Virus record (IMG/VR): IMGVR_UViG_3300037585_004335
Coordinates: 1-37,911 of that record
Length of the DNA stretch: 37,911 nucleotides
Strand: one strand, 5' to 3'
DNA from: a virus
The notes below the pieces were generated by a model, which worked only from the letters and a program-made list of their open reading frames with translations, made no database searches and was not told the DNA's origin. The position numbers were made by a program, and so were the translations under genes. Positions 1 through 9,847 of this stretch are shown here, piece after piece (position 1 is the first letter of the stretch; each line of letters opens with the position of its first letter).

Positions 1-3000
1 TAGAAGGTTCGTTAGAATAACCAAACGTTTCTGTTTGATATCGTATATTTGTAATTTGAGTTGGCACTGTATCATGAACTGTTACAGTACCTGGTTGTTG
101 AGTCGTTTTATTTATTCCATTTTCAGACTGAGACTCTAACGAAGATGTTACATCTGCATCTTTTACTTGGTATATGAAATCTTCAGATCCGCCGCGATTT
201 AATTCTCCTAGTTCGTTATTTTTACCAGACTGCCATGATGATGTATAATCTGTTACCAATCTTTCCTGAGAATCATATACTGAACTTATAAAAAGAAAGT
301 CTGATGAACCGGTATGAGCAGTTTTGGTAGGATATGATGGATTAATTCCTCGTTGTATTGGAATCTGTATAGTTCCTACTGCAGGGCCTACTGGTTCTGT
401 CACTTTAAATTTAACGCGATATCTTAATACTGATTGTGATGCATATTGATCCGCTCTAACATGACCATCAAATGATGATGATGATCCTAATATATGATGA
501 TTATCTCCATATAACACAGTACGAGATGTTTCAGTTACTCCGGTACTTCCTACTGTATTTGATGCACTATATCCATGTTCTTCAAATTCTATAATTCTAT
601 TTGTTAATTGAATTTGGTCAGTATCATGTACAACTAATTGAGTTGATAGTCCAGAGGCAGTTGTAAATCCGCTCAAGTCATTTGGTGTATGTGTTATACT
701 TCCTGACGTATACGTCCATGTTTTTGATGCATTATCACTTGATGACAATTGCCGGCCAATCCAGGAAGATGTATAATGTCCTACTAATCGGTTTTGGTTA
801 TCATAGCCAATTGCAGATGATGCTGTATCTGTTGATCCAGTACTAAAATGTATTACTGACTTAAAGTCTTGAGAATCACTACTATTTGTCCAGACCTTTT
901 CAAACATGGATGCAGTATGATGTGGTCCAAATGGTTCAGTAATAGTTGCTTTTACACGAAACCGAGACACGGAATGAGAAGCATATATTGATGCTGATAC
1001 ATGAGTTCGAAATGAGGATGAATCCACTAATGTATGTCTTGGTACTCCATATAACACAGTACGCAATGCATCTCTACTTCCTGTTTCAGAATATCCCGCG
1101 GTTTCTGTTTCATATACAATATTTGTTATTTGAGTAGCCGGAGTATTACTTACAGTTACTTCCGCATATGTCCCAGGAATAATTGTGCGTCCAGCATTTG
1201 TACTCGAATTAAATGAAGCACTAAATACATAATTACCAGCAAGTAAATTGAAATTGATCCATGAAGATGTATAATTACCAACTAATCGATTTTGATTATC
1301 ATAGCCAATTACTGCAGATGCTGTATCAATTGATGATGTATAAAATTCAAATGTATGATTATAAGAATAACTACTTTCATCTGTAGTTGTAATTGATGAT
1401 GTCATTTTAGTATGATGTGGTCCAAATGGTTCTGTTACTGTTGCCGATAATCGCAATCGTATAACTGATTCGCTTATATATTCTGCGGACTTTTCATATT
1501 CTTCTAAACTTGATGTTTCTGCAACTCGTAATGATGATGTATATCCATATAATATACTAGCAGATCTTTCAAATGCACCTACTCCGGTTAAAAATGAACC
1601 AGATTCCACTTCTACACGTACATTTGATATTTCAATATTTGGAACTGGTCTTACTGTCAATGTGGTATTGGATGCTTTTTGCATAGCCGAAATATGATTA
1701 TGATCGCCATGTCGTAGATAATTAATATCATCAGTTTCGCTAACGTATAATGTTGATGTACCAGCCGTATATGAAAAAGGTGAAAATCCTAAACTTTCTG
1801 TTGCGTTAGTAAATACAAAATCAGTTCCGCCATCATAATGAGAAGCCGTTGAACGAAACAGGCCGGTTGCTGTACTTCCACTAAATCTAAAAGTTTTATT
1901 ACGTAATGGCTTATTTGTATCGCCATCCTCGGCAATTAGTATATCCGTGAAATGTGTTCCGGATGCACTGTAATCATCTGGTTCTGTTATGTCAGCCATG
2001 ACAGATACACGTACTAATGATGCGGTATAACGATCATTTAATCCATCTCTACTTGTACGAGTTGTTCCAGGATCATCATATAATATAGGAGTTGAAAATG
2101 TATCAGTCGTAACACCGGTAAATGATCCTGATTCTATACGAGCTCTTACATTTCTAATACTAGCAGTATTTGGTGGTATAATTGACATGCTATAGTCTAC
2201 TGATGATGAATGAGCCACGTACCAATTATCAAACATTGTTATTTTAAATGATTGTTCTGATGGCTGTACAGTATCTGAATGATTAGTAGATCCATCAATT
2301 GTATTGTAATTGTTGATACTGGCGGTAAATGCTAATACTGATAATGGTAATGCCGATGCATTAGGACCAGCTCCAGGTACTTCATCATATGGATATTCTG
2401 TATCATTAGAACCGGTTGCAATTAATCCATTTACTTCAGATATATTATCTTGAGCATGTGTCATAGTAAGAGTATATGTGGCATCAGTTGCATTTAGTTC
2501 TGTTACATTTCCGTCTAATCTACTAGCTGAAAATATTCGAATAAAATCGTTTTGAGATGAATTTGGTTCGCGAGATTCAGTAAAATGCAAAATATGTGTT
2601 AATGAGTTTTTATCATGACCAATTTGCACAACACCTAATGATTGATCAGGGGTTTCAATTACGGGTGGGACATTTACATATCCTTCTATAAATGTAGATG
2701 TATAAACAGCATGAGTTGCTCCGGCACTACCCGTATTAGTTGCATATACAATATATCGATGTACCCCGGGTGCTAAATCATTATCAAATGCATTTAATCC
2801 GGAGGCATCGCCGTCTACAACTCTATCTTCTCCAACATAAAAATTCTGCGGACCAGCTTGTAATGTTTCAAATTTATCAGTAAGTTTAATAAATACAAAA
2901 TGATTAGGTTTAAATTCAGCAGATGATGTGGTTTCTATTCGAAAATATCCAGCTGGGGCAGTTGCAGTAGATGCATCTAATTTTGTAACATGATCTATTG

Positions 3001-3196
3001 ATGATGGATTTGATGCAGATATTCCAGACCCAGATCCAGCAAAAAATACCGCAGTATCTAATCCAGTTAGTCCAGAACCATCTCCAACGAATATTGTGGC
3101 TGTTACTGTAGATGCTGTGATACCTGATTGAAATGTGGCAGGACCACTTCCTGACTGTATCCATATACTACTTGTAAATTTATGAGTTCCGCCCAT
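1..3196 (-). CDS. Large repeat-built tail fibre/adhesin protein, 3' end cut by window edge
   Basis: An uninterrupted minus-strand frame starts at ATG 3196-3194 and stays open to the left edge, giving about 1065 residues with no stop; I read the frame at both ends. The ATG directly abuts the stop of the preceding gene, so the two are translationally coupled. The N-terminus (MGGTHKFTSS) matches the start of the 159-residue neighbour, including a later GVHRYIVYATN versus GVHEYLLLAMS match. From about residue 360 onward the protein consists of four related units of roughly 165-180 residues, each with an FGPHH-like or similar turn, a YTSSW-type motif and an (I/V)LYGD end. The composition is rich in Ser, Thr, Asp and Ala with no Cys clusters, as expected for beta-rich phage fibres. 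Role in host binding is inferred from position and composition; no receptor domain is recognised. Confidence 0.8.
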   Translation of the reverse strand, partial: MGGTHKFTSSIWIQSGSGPATFQSGITASTVTATIFVGDGSGLTGLDTAVFFAGSGSGISASNPSSIDHVTKLDASTATAPAGYFRIETTSSAEFKPNHFVFIKLTDKFETLQAGPQNFYVGEDRVVDGDASGLNAFDNDLAPGVHRYIVYATNTGSAGATHAVYTSTFIEGYVNVPPVIETPDQSLGVVQIGHDKNSLTHILHFTESREPNSSQNDFIRIFSASRLDGNVTELNATDATYTLTMTHAQDNISEVNGLIATGSNDTEYPYDEVPGAGPNASALPLSVLAFTASINNYNTIDGSTNHSDTVQPSEQSFKITMFDNWYVAHSSSVDYSMSIIPPNTASIRNVRARIESGSFTGVTTDTFSTPILYDDPGTTRTSRDGLNDRYTASLVRVSVMADITEPDDYSASGTHFTDILIAEDGDTNKPLRNKTFRFSGSTATGLFRSTASHYDGGTDFVFTNATESLGFSPFSYTAGTSTLYVSETDDINYLRHGDHNHISAMQKASNTTLTVRPVPNIEISNVRVEVESGSFLTGVGAFERSASILYGYTSSLRVAETSSLEEYEKSAEYISESVIRLRLSATVTEPFGPHHTKMTSSITTTDESSYSYNHTFEFYTSSIDTASAVIGYDNQNRLVGNYTSSWINFNLLAGNYVFSASFNSSTNAGRTIIPGTYAEVTVSNTPATQITNIVYETETAGYSETGSRDALRTVLYGVPRHTLVDSSSFRTHVSASIYASHSVSRFRVKATITEPFGPHHTASMFEKVWTNSSDSQDFKSVIHFSTGSTDTASSAIGYDNQNRLVGHYTSSWIGRQLSSSDNASKTWTYTSGSITHTPNDLSGFTTASGLSTQLVVHDTDQIQLTNRIIEFEEHGYSASNTVGSTGVTETSRTVLYGDNHHILGSSSSFDGHVRADQYASQSVLRYRVKFKVTEPVGPAVGTIQIPIQRGINPSYPTKTAHTGSSDFLFISSVYDSQERLVTDYTSSWQSGKNNELGELNRGGSEDFIYQVKDADVTSSLESQSENGINKTTQQPGTVTVHDTVPTQITNIRYQTETFGYSNEPS
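200..2110 (-). repeat. About four tandem ~500-540 nt coding repeats in the partial fibre gene
   Basis: An identical landmark reading ccatataacacagtacg on the plus strand occurs near 507 and 1047, with diverged versions near 1545 and 2077, giving spacings of about 540, 498 and 531 nt. A second landmark encoding YDNQNRLVGHYTSSWI recurs near 757-795 and 1257-1300, with a weaker copy near 231. The repeats are in frame and diverged, so they are protein domains (probably immunoglobulin- or fibronectin-like beta sandwiches) and not a recent duplication. Boundaries are approximate. Confidence 0.7.
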
Positions 3197-3676
3197 CTAT
3201 ATTAAATCCGGATTAATTATAACTGTTGCACCTGTAGTAACTGTCTCTTTTGATGCAGTACTCATTGCTAATAATAAATATTCATGGACCCCAGTACCTA
3301 GGTCTTGTGATAGTGATCTAACTGATGCTATACCGTTTTGAGTTCCAGTATAATCTGATACTTCTTCCCATCCAATTGTTCCTAATTTTAAAAATGTAAA
3401 ATGATTAAATGCGCCATTTGAAGCAGATGTTGATAATAAAATTTCATGTTGGCCACTTGAGCCAGTAATCCAATTACCATATGTTGGTGGATTTGATAAT
3501 GATTCAGACCCAAAAAATAATTTAACGCCAGATGTTCCAAAATTTAAATTAGAAAGTTGAGAACCATTCCCAAAAAATGTACCATTAACAGTACCGATTG
3601 TAGTTACGCCAGATTTAAAATTTGCAACTGAGCCAGAATGTGAAAATGATCCAGAAAATTTATGAATACCTGCCAT
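3197..3676 (-). CDS. Short fibre-associated protein, paralogue of the next gene's N-terminus
   Basis: 159 residues. The start ATG overlaps the stop of the upstream fibre gene by one base (TAATG), and its own stop abuts the ATG of the downstream fibre. It begins MAGIHKFSGSFSHSG and carries Gly/Ser-rich beta segments, FFGNGSQLS and GVHEYLLLAMS. These align by eye with the first ~200 residues of the next gene, so this is a free-standing copy of the N-terminal head domain of that fibre. It may be an adaptor or collar subunit joining fibre pieces, or the remains of a shortened fibre gene. No enzyme motif is seen. The function is inferred only from homology to its neighbour and from context. Confidence 0.75.
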   Translation of the reverse strand: MAGIHKFSGSFSHSGSVANFKSGVTTIGTVNGTFFGNGSQLSNLNFGTSGVKLFFGSESLSNPPTYGNWITGSSGQHEILLSTSASNGAFNHFTFLKLGTIGWEEVSDYTGTQNGIASVRSLSQDLGTGVHEYLLLAMSTASKETVTTGATVIINPDLI

Positions 3677-5820
3677 TACATTTTCCTTATCATAGCCTTA
3701 ACAGATCCACCTGATAAATTTGTTTCGAGAGATTGTGCAATTATTTTTCCAAATAATTTTTGCTCATAGATCTGATCTGGATGTATTGCCTTTCCATATC
3801 CTATTCGGTTACTAGTTATTATATAATCACCTTCATATACAGGACCATCTACTAAAACAGGTTCTGCTCCCATTATTATCGGATAATCAGATCCAGAACT
3901 TGCTACTCCCATAACCAATGCATCTGCTTGAGCATCACATGGTACCATTTGACCGGCTTTTGAGACCAGTACAGTACCGGTTTGTAGTTGAGATATACCT
4001 ATAGTTTCTAAATTAATCTCATGTATACCACCAAAGAAAGTATCGGTTGCATATAACGCATCCCATTTTAATGTCGGTGAACCTATATCATAAGTTTCGG
4101 TCGCATCTGGTAATATATGACTACCAACTGCTAATAAATTTGCAGAACCGCCGCCACCTATACTTCCGGTATGATAAACCTTTCCAGTATTAGGATCTTT
4201 TACTAATATTTTATAATTTGTAGCATCAGTCTCAGATGAACTAATAAATAATTCTCCACTTGCACTAATAAATCCAGAGGCTATTATATTACCTGATCCA
4301 CTTAAAAATAAAGAACCGGTAATAACAGCTGCAGAATTATCATTTGAAGTTATTACATCAGATCCAGAATATGGAAATCCTACTCCAGTTCCGCCGCCGC
4401 CGCCTGCAATTGCTAGCGCTAACGAAGCTGATGTAAATATTCCACCTCCAATGGATGCAGACATCATTGATATATTACCACTTGCACTTAAATTTCCGGA
4501 AGCTGTTACGTGATTGAACTTACGATCGGATGATGTCGATTCTAAATTTGTTACACGAGTTGAAAATGAACCGCTGTCTGTTTTTAAATTGGTTACACGA
4601 GTTGAAAATGATGCAGATGGTGCTACAAATGCTCCGGATATTTCGGTTGCAATTTGACCAGAACCAGATATTAACTTTGCTGTATGAATTACGGTTGTAA
4701 CGGCGTCATCTGTATATCCTACTTTAACTTCATTTGTAGCCACTCTACTTTGTAAAGAATGGCTAGCTGCATAAAATGCTCCGGTTATTTCAGTTGCAAT
4801 CTGAGCAGAAGAACTTAACGCTCCATTAAATATACCTATAAATGAATCTGATGTAACAGATCCTGTTATTGATATGGAACCGGTAAATTTATGTTTTGTT
4901 AGTGCAGGATTTGATCCAGAACCAAAATTAACAGAGCCTGATGTTACTGCAACATCATCAATGGTAACGCCGAATCCGGATAATCCAAATATTGTTCCGC
5001 CTATTCCTAAATCACCATCTAATGTTAAATCTTCTTCAATTAAAACATTAGATGCGGTTACTATGGATGCACTCACCGTACCAAATATACGAGTAGATGA
5101 TGTTGATTCTAAATCTGTTACGCGAGTTGAAAATGAACCGCTGTCTGTTTTTAAATCTGTTACGCGAGTTGAAAATGAACCACTATTAGTTTTTAAATTG
5201 GTTACACGAGTTGAAATAGACGAACTTGTTTCTGTTACAGTTTTTCCAATGTATTGATATGCGGTTACATATACATATTCGTTGTCTGTTGGTACATCAT
5301 CATCAGTAAACTGCAGTATTCCAGTTTTATAATCAAATTCAAAAAAGTTGGAATTAACTTTGTCAGTGTCAATAGATAATGATGATGTATCCGTACTAGT
5401 TGATTTTAATACTGTTACTCCATATCCAGGTGTACTTGCCTCTGTTATATTCGGTGCTAAAGTTGGAATAGAATATTTTGGTGATATAAAATTTGTTTTT
5501 TGATTACTATCAATTATTTGCGTACCTATTCCAGCATTACTACCAGAAGGATCTAGGAAAAACCAAACTTCATTACTAAGTTGTGCTTTAGTTAATCGTT
5601 GCCTATAATAATATTTTATAACACCTTGGGTAGATCGATCCTGCGAACTTCCACTAAAAGGTAAATTTGATGATGGTATTACATTTGCTTGTGAATATAT
5701 TTCATCAGTACCTAAATCAAGCACTTGAGTAAAGGCTTCTATGCTAGTTGCAAAACCACCAGAAGTATAACGTCGTGACGCTAATAATCTACTTGACTTT
5801 TTTGTTAAATCTATACCCAT
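3676..5820 (-). CDS. Tail fibre protein with coiled-coil repeats and a conserved C-terminal domain
   Basis: 714 residues, coupled to its neighbours at both ends by TAATG overlaps. Residues 1-200 form a unique N-terminal region, probably the virion anchor. Two short arrays of the 14-residue unit SFSTRVTNLKTDSG (two heptads) follow, near residues 200-240 and 405-430, and probably form a trimeric coiled coil. Between and after them are Gly/Ser-rich beta stretches with the recurring ISASGN motif and a GGGGGTG hinge. The C-terminal ~160 residues contain YDIGSPTLKWDALYA, a common fibre motif, then a Gly-rich domain with GDYIITSNRIGYGKA and KLFGKII. The latter resembles self-cleaving or chaperone-type fibre ends, but I cannot assign the family. 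Likely a trimeric host-binding fibre. Confidence 0.85.
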   Translation of the reverse strand: MGIDLTKKSSRLLASRRYTSGGFATSIEAFTQVLDLGTDEIYSQANVIPSSNLPFSGSSQDRSTQGVIKYYYRQRLTKAQLSNEVWFFLDPSGSNAGIGTQIIDSNQKTNFISPKYSIPTLAPNITEASTPGYGVTVLKSTSTDTSSLSIDTDKVNSNFFEFDYKTGILQFTDDDVPTDNEYVYVTAYQYIGKTVTETSSSISTRVTNLKTNSGSFSTRVTDLKTDSGSFSTRVTDLESTSSTRIFGTVSASIVTASNVLIEEDLTLDGDLGIGGTIFGLSGFGVTIDDVAVTSGSVNFGSGSNPALTKHKFTGSISITGSVTSDSFIGIFNGALSSSAQIATEITGAFYAASHSLQSRVATNEVKVGYTDDAVTTVIHTAKLISGSGQIATEISGAFVAPSASFSTRVTNLKTDSGSFSTRVTNLESTSSDRKFNHVTASGNLSASGNISMMSASIGGGIFTSASLALAIAGGGGGTGVGFPYSGSDVITSNDNSAAVITGSLFLSGSGNIIASGFISASGELFISSSETDATNYKILVKDPNTGKVYHTGSIGGGGSANLLAVGSHILPDATETYDIGSPTLKWDALYATDTFFGGIHEINLETIGISQLQTGTVLVSKAGQMVPCDAQADALVMGVASSGSDYPIIMGAEPVLVDGPVYEGDYIITSNRIGYGKAIHPDQIYEQKLFGKIIAQSLETNLSGGSVKAMIRKM
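4358..4490 (-). repeat. Near-identical 130-nt block shared with the adjacent fibre gene (copy 1)
   Basis: This coding block (Ser-Gly-rich with ASIGGG and a poly-Gly hinge) matches 8173-8302 in the neighbouring fibre gene. By eye there are five substitutions and one three-base length difference over about 130 nt. The flanking sequence is far more diverged. Such local identity suggests recent gene conversion or strong constraint. Confidence 0.85.
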
Positions 5821-8800
5821 TAGCTTGTACTCACATTAATTTCTTGAATAGGCGCAGGATCGCCTTTATATCTGACTATCACATAAAATTGATTATCAGA
5901 TGTGTCTAAATATTGACCAACTGTGTTATCTATACTAAAATTATATATGTTATTTGTTTTTACAATTGCGCCCGGGCAACCATATAAATCTATTGCAGTT
6001 GTAAATGGATTCTTATGATTATCTTGACTTATATTTTCTTCGATTGCAGAAAAATCTTTTGTTGGATCATATATACGAGCTCTACTCAACGCCACATTGT
6101 TACCGCTACCATTTCCAGAACTTTCAAATAATATTGCACATGCTATGCTATTATTTGCAGTTGATGTCCAGTTAACTAAAGATTTATTACTCAAATGAAT
6201 ATCCACTTGACTTCTAGCGCTACTTACTTGAAATTTTCTTATATAAAATCTATAATCAGTTGATGATGCCGTTAAACTATCTGTTGTAAACCAATATCCA
6301 TAACTACCTATAGGATTAACTAAATATCCAGGCTTAACTTGTAAATCGTATTGACCTATTACTACATCACTATTATCATTTGTTTTATATGTACCCGTTG
6401 TAAATAATGTTCCGTTAAATGCTTGCACATTATCTGCTAATACAATTCGATTGTCTTCACCAGTAAATGTTTCTGAGGAATCTTGTAATGTATTTGAATC
6501 ATATCCTTGTGCACGACTATAAATTGCCATACTTCCGGAATCGGCGTTTTGGCCAAATCTGCCGGCGTTATATAATTCTGTAGTTGATGTGGTAGAATAT
6601 ACATTAGTTCCTTTCCAATTTGTACCTTTTGCTTTGAAAACTAAATCATAATTTAAACTTTGATTTGATGATCGATTTTGACTTACATTTTCAATATTTG
6701 AATCTAATTCAAATTCGAATGAAGAACTAGCAACTGCTATATCTGAGATATGAGGTATTGTGTTATTAGCTCTTTTTGTTGTTTTTGTTTTGTCAATTAC
6801 ATATATATGATCACCCGGAGTATGATTTATTCCACCGGTGTCTATATAAACTGATGTATTGGTTAAACTAACAGATCCTACATTATTCCATTCATCAGTT
6901 GATCTATAATTGTATAATACTGTAGTAGTTCTTCCATATCCAGGATCAAATGATTTGCTAACTTGAGAATCAAAATCTATTGTATAATCACATGTCAATA
7001 TGTAAGGAGCTCCGCTCAAACTTCGTGATGTTGCAGAAAATGATGCGATATTCAATGCCTGTGTTACAACTACGGTTGGATTTGCATTATCAGTAATATC
7101 ACTTGGCAATCCACTAGTATACAAATAAAATTTAGTATCTGAATTGCCACCATTTTTAAAAGTAAAGTCTGACTGACCTCCGTATTTTAATCCTACCTTT
7201 ATGTCATGAGTTAAATAATATCCACTTGCAGAAATACTGTTTTCATTTTGAGAACCGCCTGTATAATATCTACCAGATATAGTACCAGCCACATTATTGA
7301 AATCACCATCTTGGTATGCAGATGGAATCACTGCAGGCTGTGAAGTTACAATCTTTGTTAATGTTAATCCATCTCCAGAAGTTCCAAAACTAGACTGCTC
7401 AAAATCTTTAAATGATGCGGTATGGAATGTTGAATTTTTGTCTGGTGTTGTATCTGCGTAATTATCACTAAATGAATGTGATGCAATTACCTTTACATTA
7501 TATGCAACAGCTGCTCCATTTGATAATTGTCCTAATCCGAATGTAGTTCCTGCCGATGAGACATTAGTAGTACCAGATGTATTTGCAGATACAGTAAAGT
7601 TGTTAGTATCAAAAGTAGCATTAGTTAGTATTGGACTTGGTATTCTACTGGCATAGCTTCCGTGAAATGGATTTGTACCAGTATCATTTCCAAATGTTCC
7701 TCTATCAGATGCTTGCAACCAACCTTTTAATTCTAAATAATTTTGTACAGCTCTGTAAGATGCGGTTTCGCTGAAGTCTATAAATGCTGATGCGGTCCAA
7801 TGTTGTGATAGTCTTGCATTTTCACATGCAGATCCTAACACTCCATTAAGCAATGCACTTTTTGATGTAGTAGAACCTTGAGTATGATTAGTAGTTACAG
7901 ATCCATATGTTTTTGTATTAGGCGCAGCATCTGCTACATTTAATGAATGGCTCAGCGCACCAGCAATAAATCTTAATATTTCGGAAACATCAGTATTTGC
8001 ATTAAAATTATTGAAATAAGATCCTTGTAAATTTTCTCCCCAGTTATTTGAAGTAGGCTTTCCTACATTTATATTTGATGCAGATATATTACCTGAAGCA
8101 GTTATATGACCTGATCCGCTTAATAAAAGTGACCCAGTTATTACTGCTTGAGCCGGAGAATTTGTTAATGAATCAGATCCAGAATATGGAAATCCTACTC
8201 CGGTACCGCCGCCGCCTGCAATTGCTAGCGCTAACGAAGCTGACGTAAATATACCGCCTCCAATGGATGCAGACATCATTGATATATTACCACTTGCACT
8301 TATTCCACCAGAAGCAGTTACATGATTAAATATACGATTAGATGACGTTGATTCTAAATTTGTTACACGAGTACTAAACGAAGATGATGGTGCTACAAAT
8401 GAACCTGATATTGATGTTGAAGTAAAAGGTAAAAGTTCTTTTCCGTTCAATTGAATACTACTACCCGATAAAAATATCGATCCAGTAAATTGATGACTAT
8501 CATCTGATGTATTACCAAATTTAGTTGATCCTGAAAGTTGTTGTGTTACTAAATTAGTTACAGATGATGATATAATATATTCTTCTGCAGTTAATCTACC
8601 AGTAACAGTTAAATCACCAATTAATGTATCTGTAGTATTTAGTAAATATGAGCTAGTTTTGGCAGTTAATGATGATATATCAGTTTCATTAGTTGTAATT
8701 CTGGATTGTAATGAATGGCTAGCTGCAGTAAATGCTCCAGATATCTCAGATTTAATTTGAGCGGACCCAGATATCAATGTGTTGCTTAATTCTAATTCTG

Positions 8801-9836
8801 CTGTTGTTAATCGCGATTGCAATGAATGACTTGCCGTTGTTAATCGTGATTGCAATGAATGACTTGCTTCAGTAAAGGAACCTGATATTGATGCACTAGT
8901 TAAACTTCTTATTAAATTAGCATTTACACCTAACGATTCAGATATTGATGTTGCAGTAAACGGTAAAAGATCTTTACCATTCAATTGTATACTACTACCT
9001 GATAATAATATTGATCCTGTAAATTGATGTATATCATCGGATGAGTTACCTATACGCGATGAACCGCTAGCAAATATGACAGATGATGTCACAAATTCTG
9101 TATGAAATTCTTCTGCAGTTATTTTTCCAGTAACGGTTAAATCACCGGTTAATGTATTAGTAGTATTTAATAAGTATGAACTGGTTGCAGCAGTTAATGA
9201 TGATATATCAGTTTCGTTTGATGATACGCGTGTGCTAAATGAACTGCTATCAGTTTTTAAATTGGTTACGCGAGTTGAAAAAGATCCACTATCAGTTTTT
9301 AATGCAGTTACTCGATCTTCAAAAGATCCGCTATCTGTTTTTAATCCAGTTACACGCGTTGAAAATGATCCACTATCAGTTTTTAAATTGGTTACGCGAG
9401 TCGAGAATGATCCACTATCTGTTTTTAAATCTGTTACGCGAGTTGAAAATGAACCACTATTAGTTTTTAAATTGGTTACACGAGTTGAAAATGATCCACT
9501 ATCTGTTTTTAAATTGGTTACACGAGTTGAAAATGATGCTGATGGTGCTACAAATGCTCCAGATATTTCAGTAGCAATTTGGGCTGAACTGGATAGAGCT
9601 CCGTTATGTAAATGTTCTTCTGTGGCTTCTAACGTTGCTAAACGTGTTGAAATAGAAGCACTAGGTGCATAGAACGCCCCGGATATTGCAGTCTTATGTG
9701 CAAATGATGCAGTTTGATCACCTGTAACAATTGCTATAGCAGAACCAGTCCCATCAGCAAAAACACCGCTTTCAACTTGTACAAGTTTTTGGAATGATTC
9801 CTGTATTCTTTGGCCGGATAAATTATCTAGAGCCAT
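5820..9836 (-). CDS. Large tail fibre protein with 14-residue coiled-coil array
   Basis: 1338 residues; start ATG 9836 has an AAAGG site upstream, and the stop overlaps the next ATG (TAATG). Residues 1-45 (MALDNLSGQRIQESFQKLVQ) look like a helical anchor. Residues 101-210 are seven full copies plus one partial copy of SFSTRVTNLKTDSG. Residues 220-470 hold two copies of a module with TASHSLQSR, LTGDLTVTGK/R and HQFTGSI, and a poly-Gly hinge follows. The C-terminal ~750 residues are a unique region rich in Asn, Ser, Thr and aromatic residues without obvious repeats, likely the receptor-binding part. It ends without an S74 chaperone motif, although a separate chaperone gene exists at 28307. Host-recognition fibre by composition and context. 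Confidence 0.85.
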   Translation of the reverse strand: MALDNLSGQRIQESFQKLVQVESGVFADGTGSAIAIVTGDQTASFAHKTAISGAFYAPSASISTRLATLEATEEHLHNGALSSSAQIATEISGAFVAPSASFSTRVTNLKTDSGSFSTRVTNLKTNSGSFSTRVTDLKTDSGSFSTRVTNLKTDSGSFSTRVTGLKTDSGSFEDRVTALKTDSGSFSTRVTNLKTDSSSFSTRVSSNETDISSLTAATSSYLLNTTNTLTGDLTVTGKITAEEFHTEFVTSSVIFASGSSRIGNSSDDIHQFTGSILLSGSSIQLNGKDLLPFTATSISESLGVNANLIRSLTSASISGSFTEASHSLQSRLTTASHSLQSRLTTAELELSNTLISGSAQIKSEISGAFTAASHSLQSRITTNETDISSLTAKTSSYLLNTTDTLIGDLTVTGRLTAEEYIISSSVTNLVTQQLSGSTKFGNTSDDSHQFTGSIFLSGSSIQLNGKELLPFTSTSISGSFVAPSSSFSTRVTNLESTSSNRIFNHVTASGGISASGNISMMSASIGGGIFTSASLALAIAGGGGTGVGFPYSGSDSLTNSPAQAVITGSLLLSGSGHITASGNISASNINVGKPTSNNWGENLQGSYFNNFNANTDVSEILRFIAGALSHSLNVADAAPNTKTYGSVTTNHTQGSTTSKSALLNGVLGSACENARLSQHWTASAFIDFSETASYRAVQNYLELKGWLQASDRGTFGNDTGTNPFHGSYASRIPSPILTNATFDTNNFTVSANTSGTTNVSSAGTTFGLGQLSNGAAVAYNVKVIASHSFSDNYADTTPDKNSTFHTASFKDFEQSSFGTSGDGLTLTKIVTSQPAVIPSAYQDGDFNNVAGTISGRYYTGGSQNENSISASGYYLTHDIKVGLKYGGQSDFTFKNGGNSDTKFYLYTSGLPSDITDNANPTVVVTQALNIASFSATSRSLSGAPYILTCDYTIDFDSQVSKSFDPGYGRTTTVLYNYRSTDEWNNVGSVSLTNTSVYIDTGGINHTPGDHIYVIDKTKTTKRANNTIPHISDIAVASSSFEFELDSNIENVSQNRSSNQSLNYDLVFKAKGTNWKGTNVYSTTSTTELYNAGRFGQNADSGSMAIYSRAQGYDSNTLQDSSETFTGEDNRIVLADNVQAFNGTLFTTGTYKTNDNSDVVIGQYDLQVKPGYLVNPIGSYGYWFTTDSLTASSTDYRFYIRKFQVSSARSQVDIHLSNKSLVNWTSTANNSIACAILFESSGNGSGNNVALSRARIYDPTKDFSAIEENISQDNHKNPFTTAIDLYGCPGAIVKTNNIYNFSIDNTVGQYLDTSDNQFYVIVRYKGDPAPIQEINVSTS
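8173..8302 (-). repeat. Near-identical 130-nt block shared with the adjacent fibre gene (copy 2)
   Basis: Partner of 4358-4490, lying in the 1338-residue fibre gene. It encodes the same hinge with one fewer glycine. Both copies are in the same orientation, so recombination between them would delete or duplicate about 3.8 kb of fibre sequence. Confidence 0.85.
9207..9536 (-). repeat. 42-nt tandem repeat array (14-residue coiled-coil units)
   Basis: Seven complete 42-nt units and one partial unit encode SFSTRV(T/S)xLKTDSG. The units differ by scattered substitutions (N/D/G/A at one position, one unit with ED for ST). The same unit occurs near 5095-5225 and 4535-4612 in the next gene. The 14-residue period is two heptads with V/L at core positions, consistent with a trimeric coiled-coil shaft whose length could change by slippage. 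Confidence 0.9.
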
Positions 9837-9847
9837 CTACGTAACCT

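Noticed and set aside
2916-3164. 82-residue minus-strand frame near the start of the partial fibre gene
   Set aside because: It is out of frame with, and nested inside, the long fibre frame starting at 3196. It is rich in Ile, Trp and Cys, unlike the neighbouring genes.
9207-9536. Regular 42-nt repeats that might look like a CRISPR array
   Set aside because: The repeats are contiguous with no spacers, stay in frame and encode heptad-type protein units in a fibre gene.
9232-9672. Plus-strand open frames opposite the fibre repeats (also near 4874-5257)
   Set aside because: They are mirror images of the in-frame coiled-coil repeats on the minus strand, and open only because the repeat is open in several frames.
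1-9836. Diversity-generating retroelement acting on the fibre genes
   Set aside because: No reverse transcriptase, template repeat or adenine-specific variable repeat pair was seen. The repeats are ordinary in-frame tandem units.
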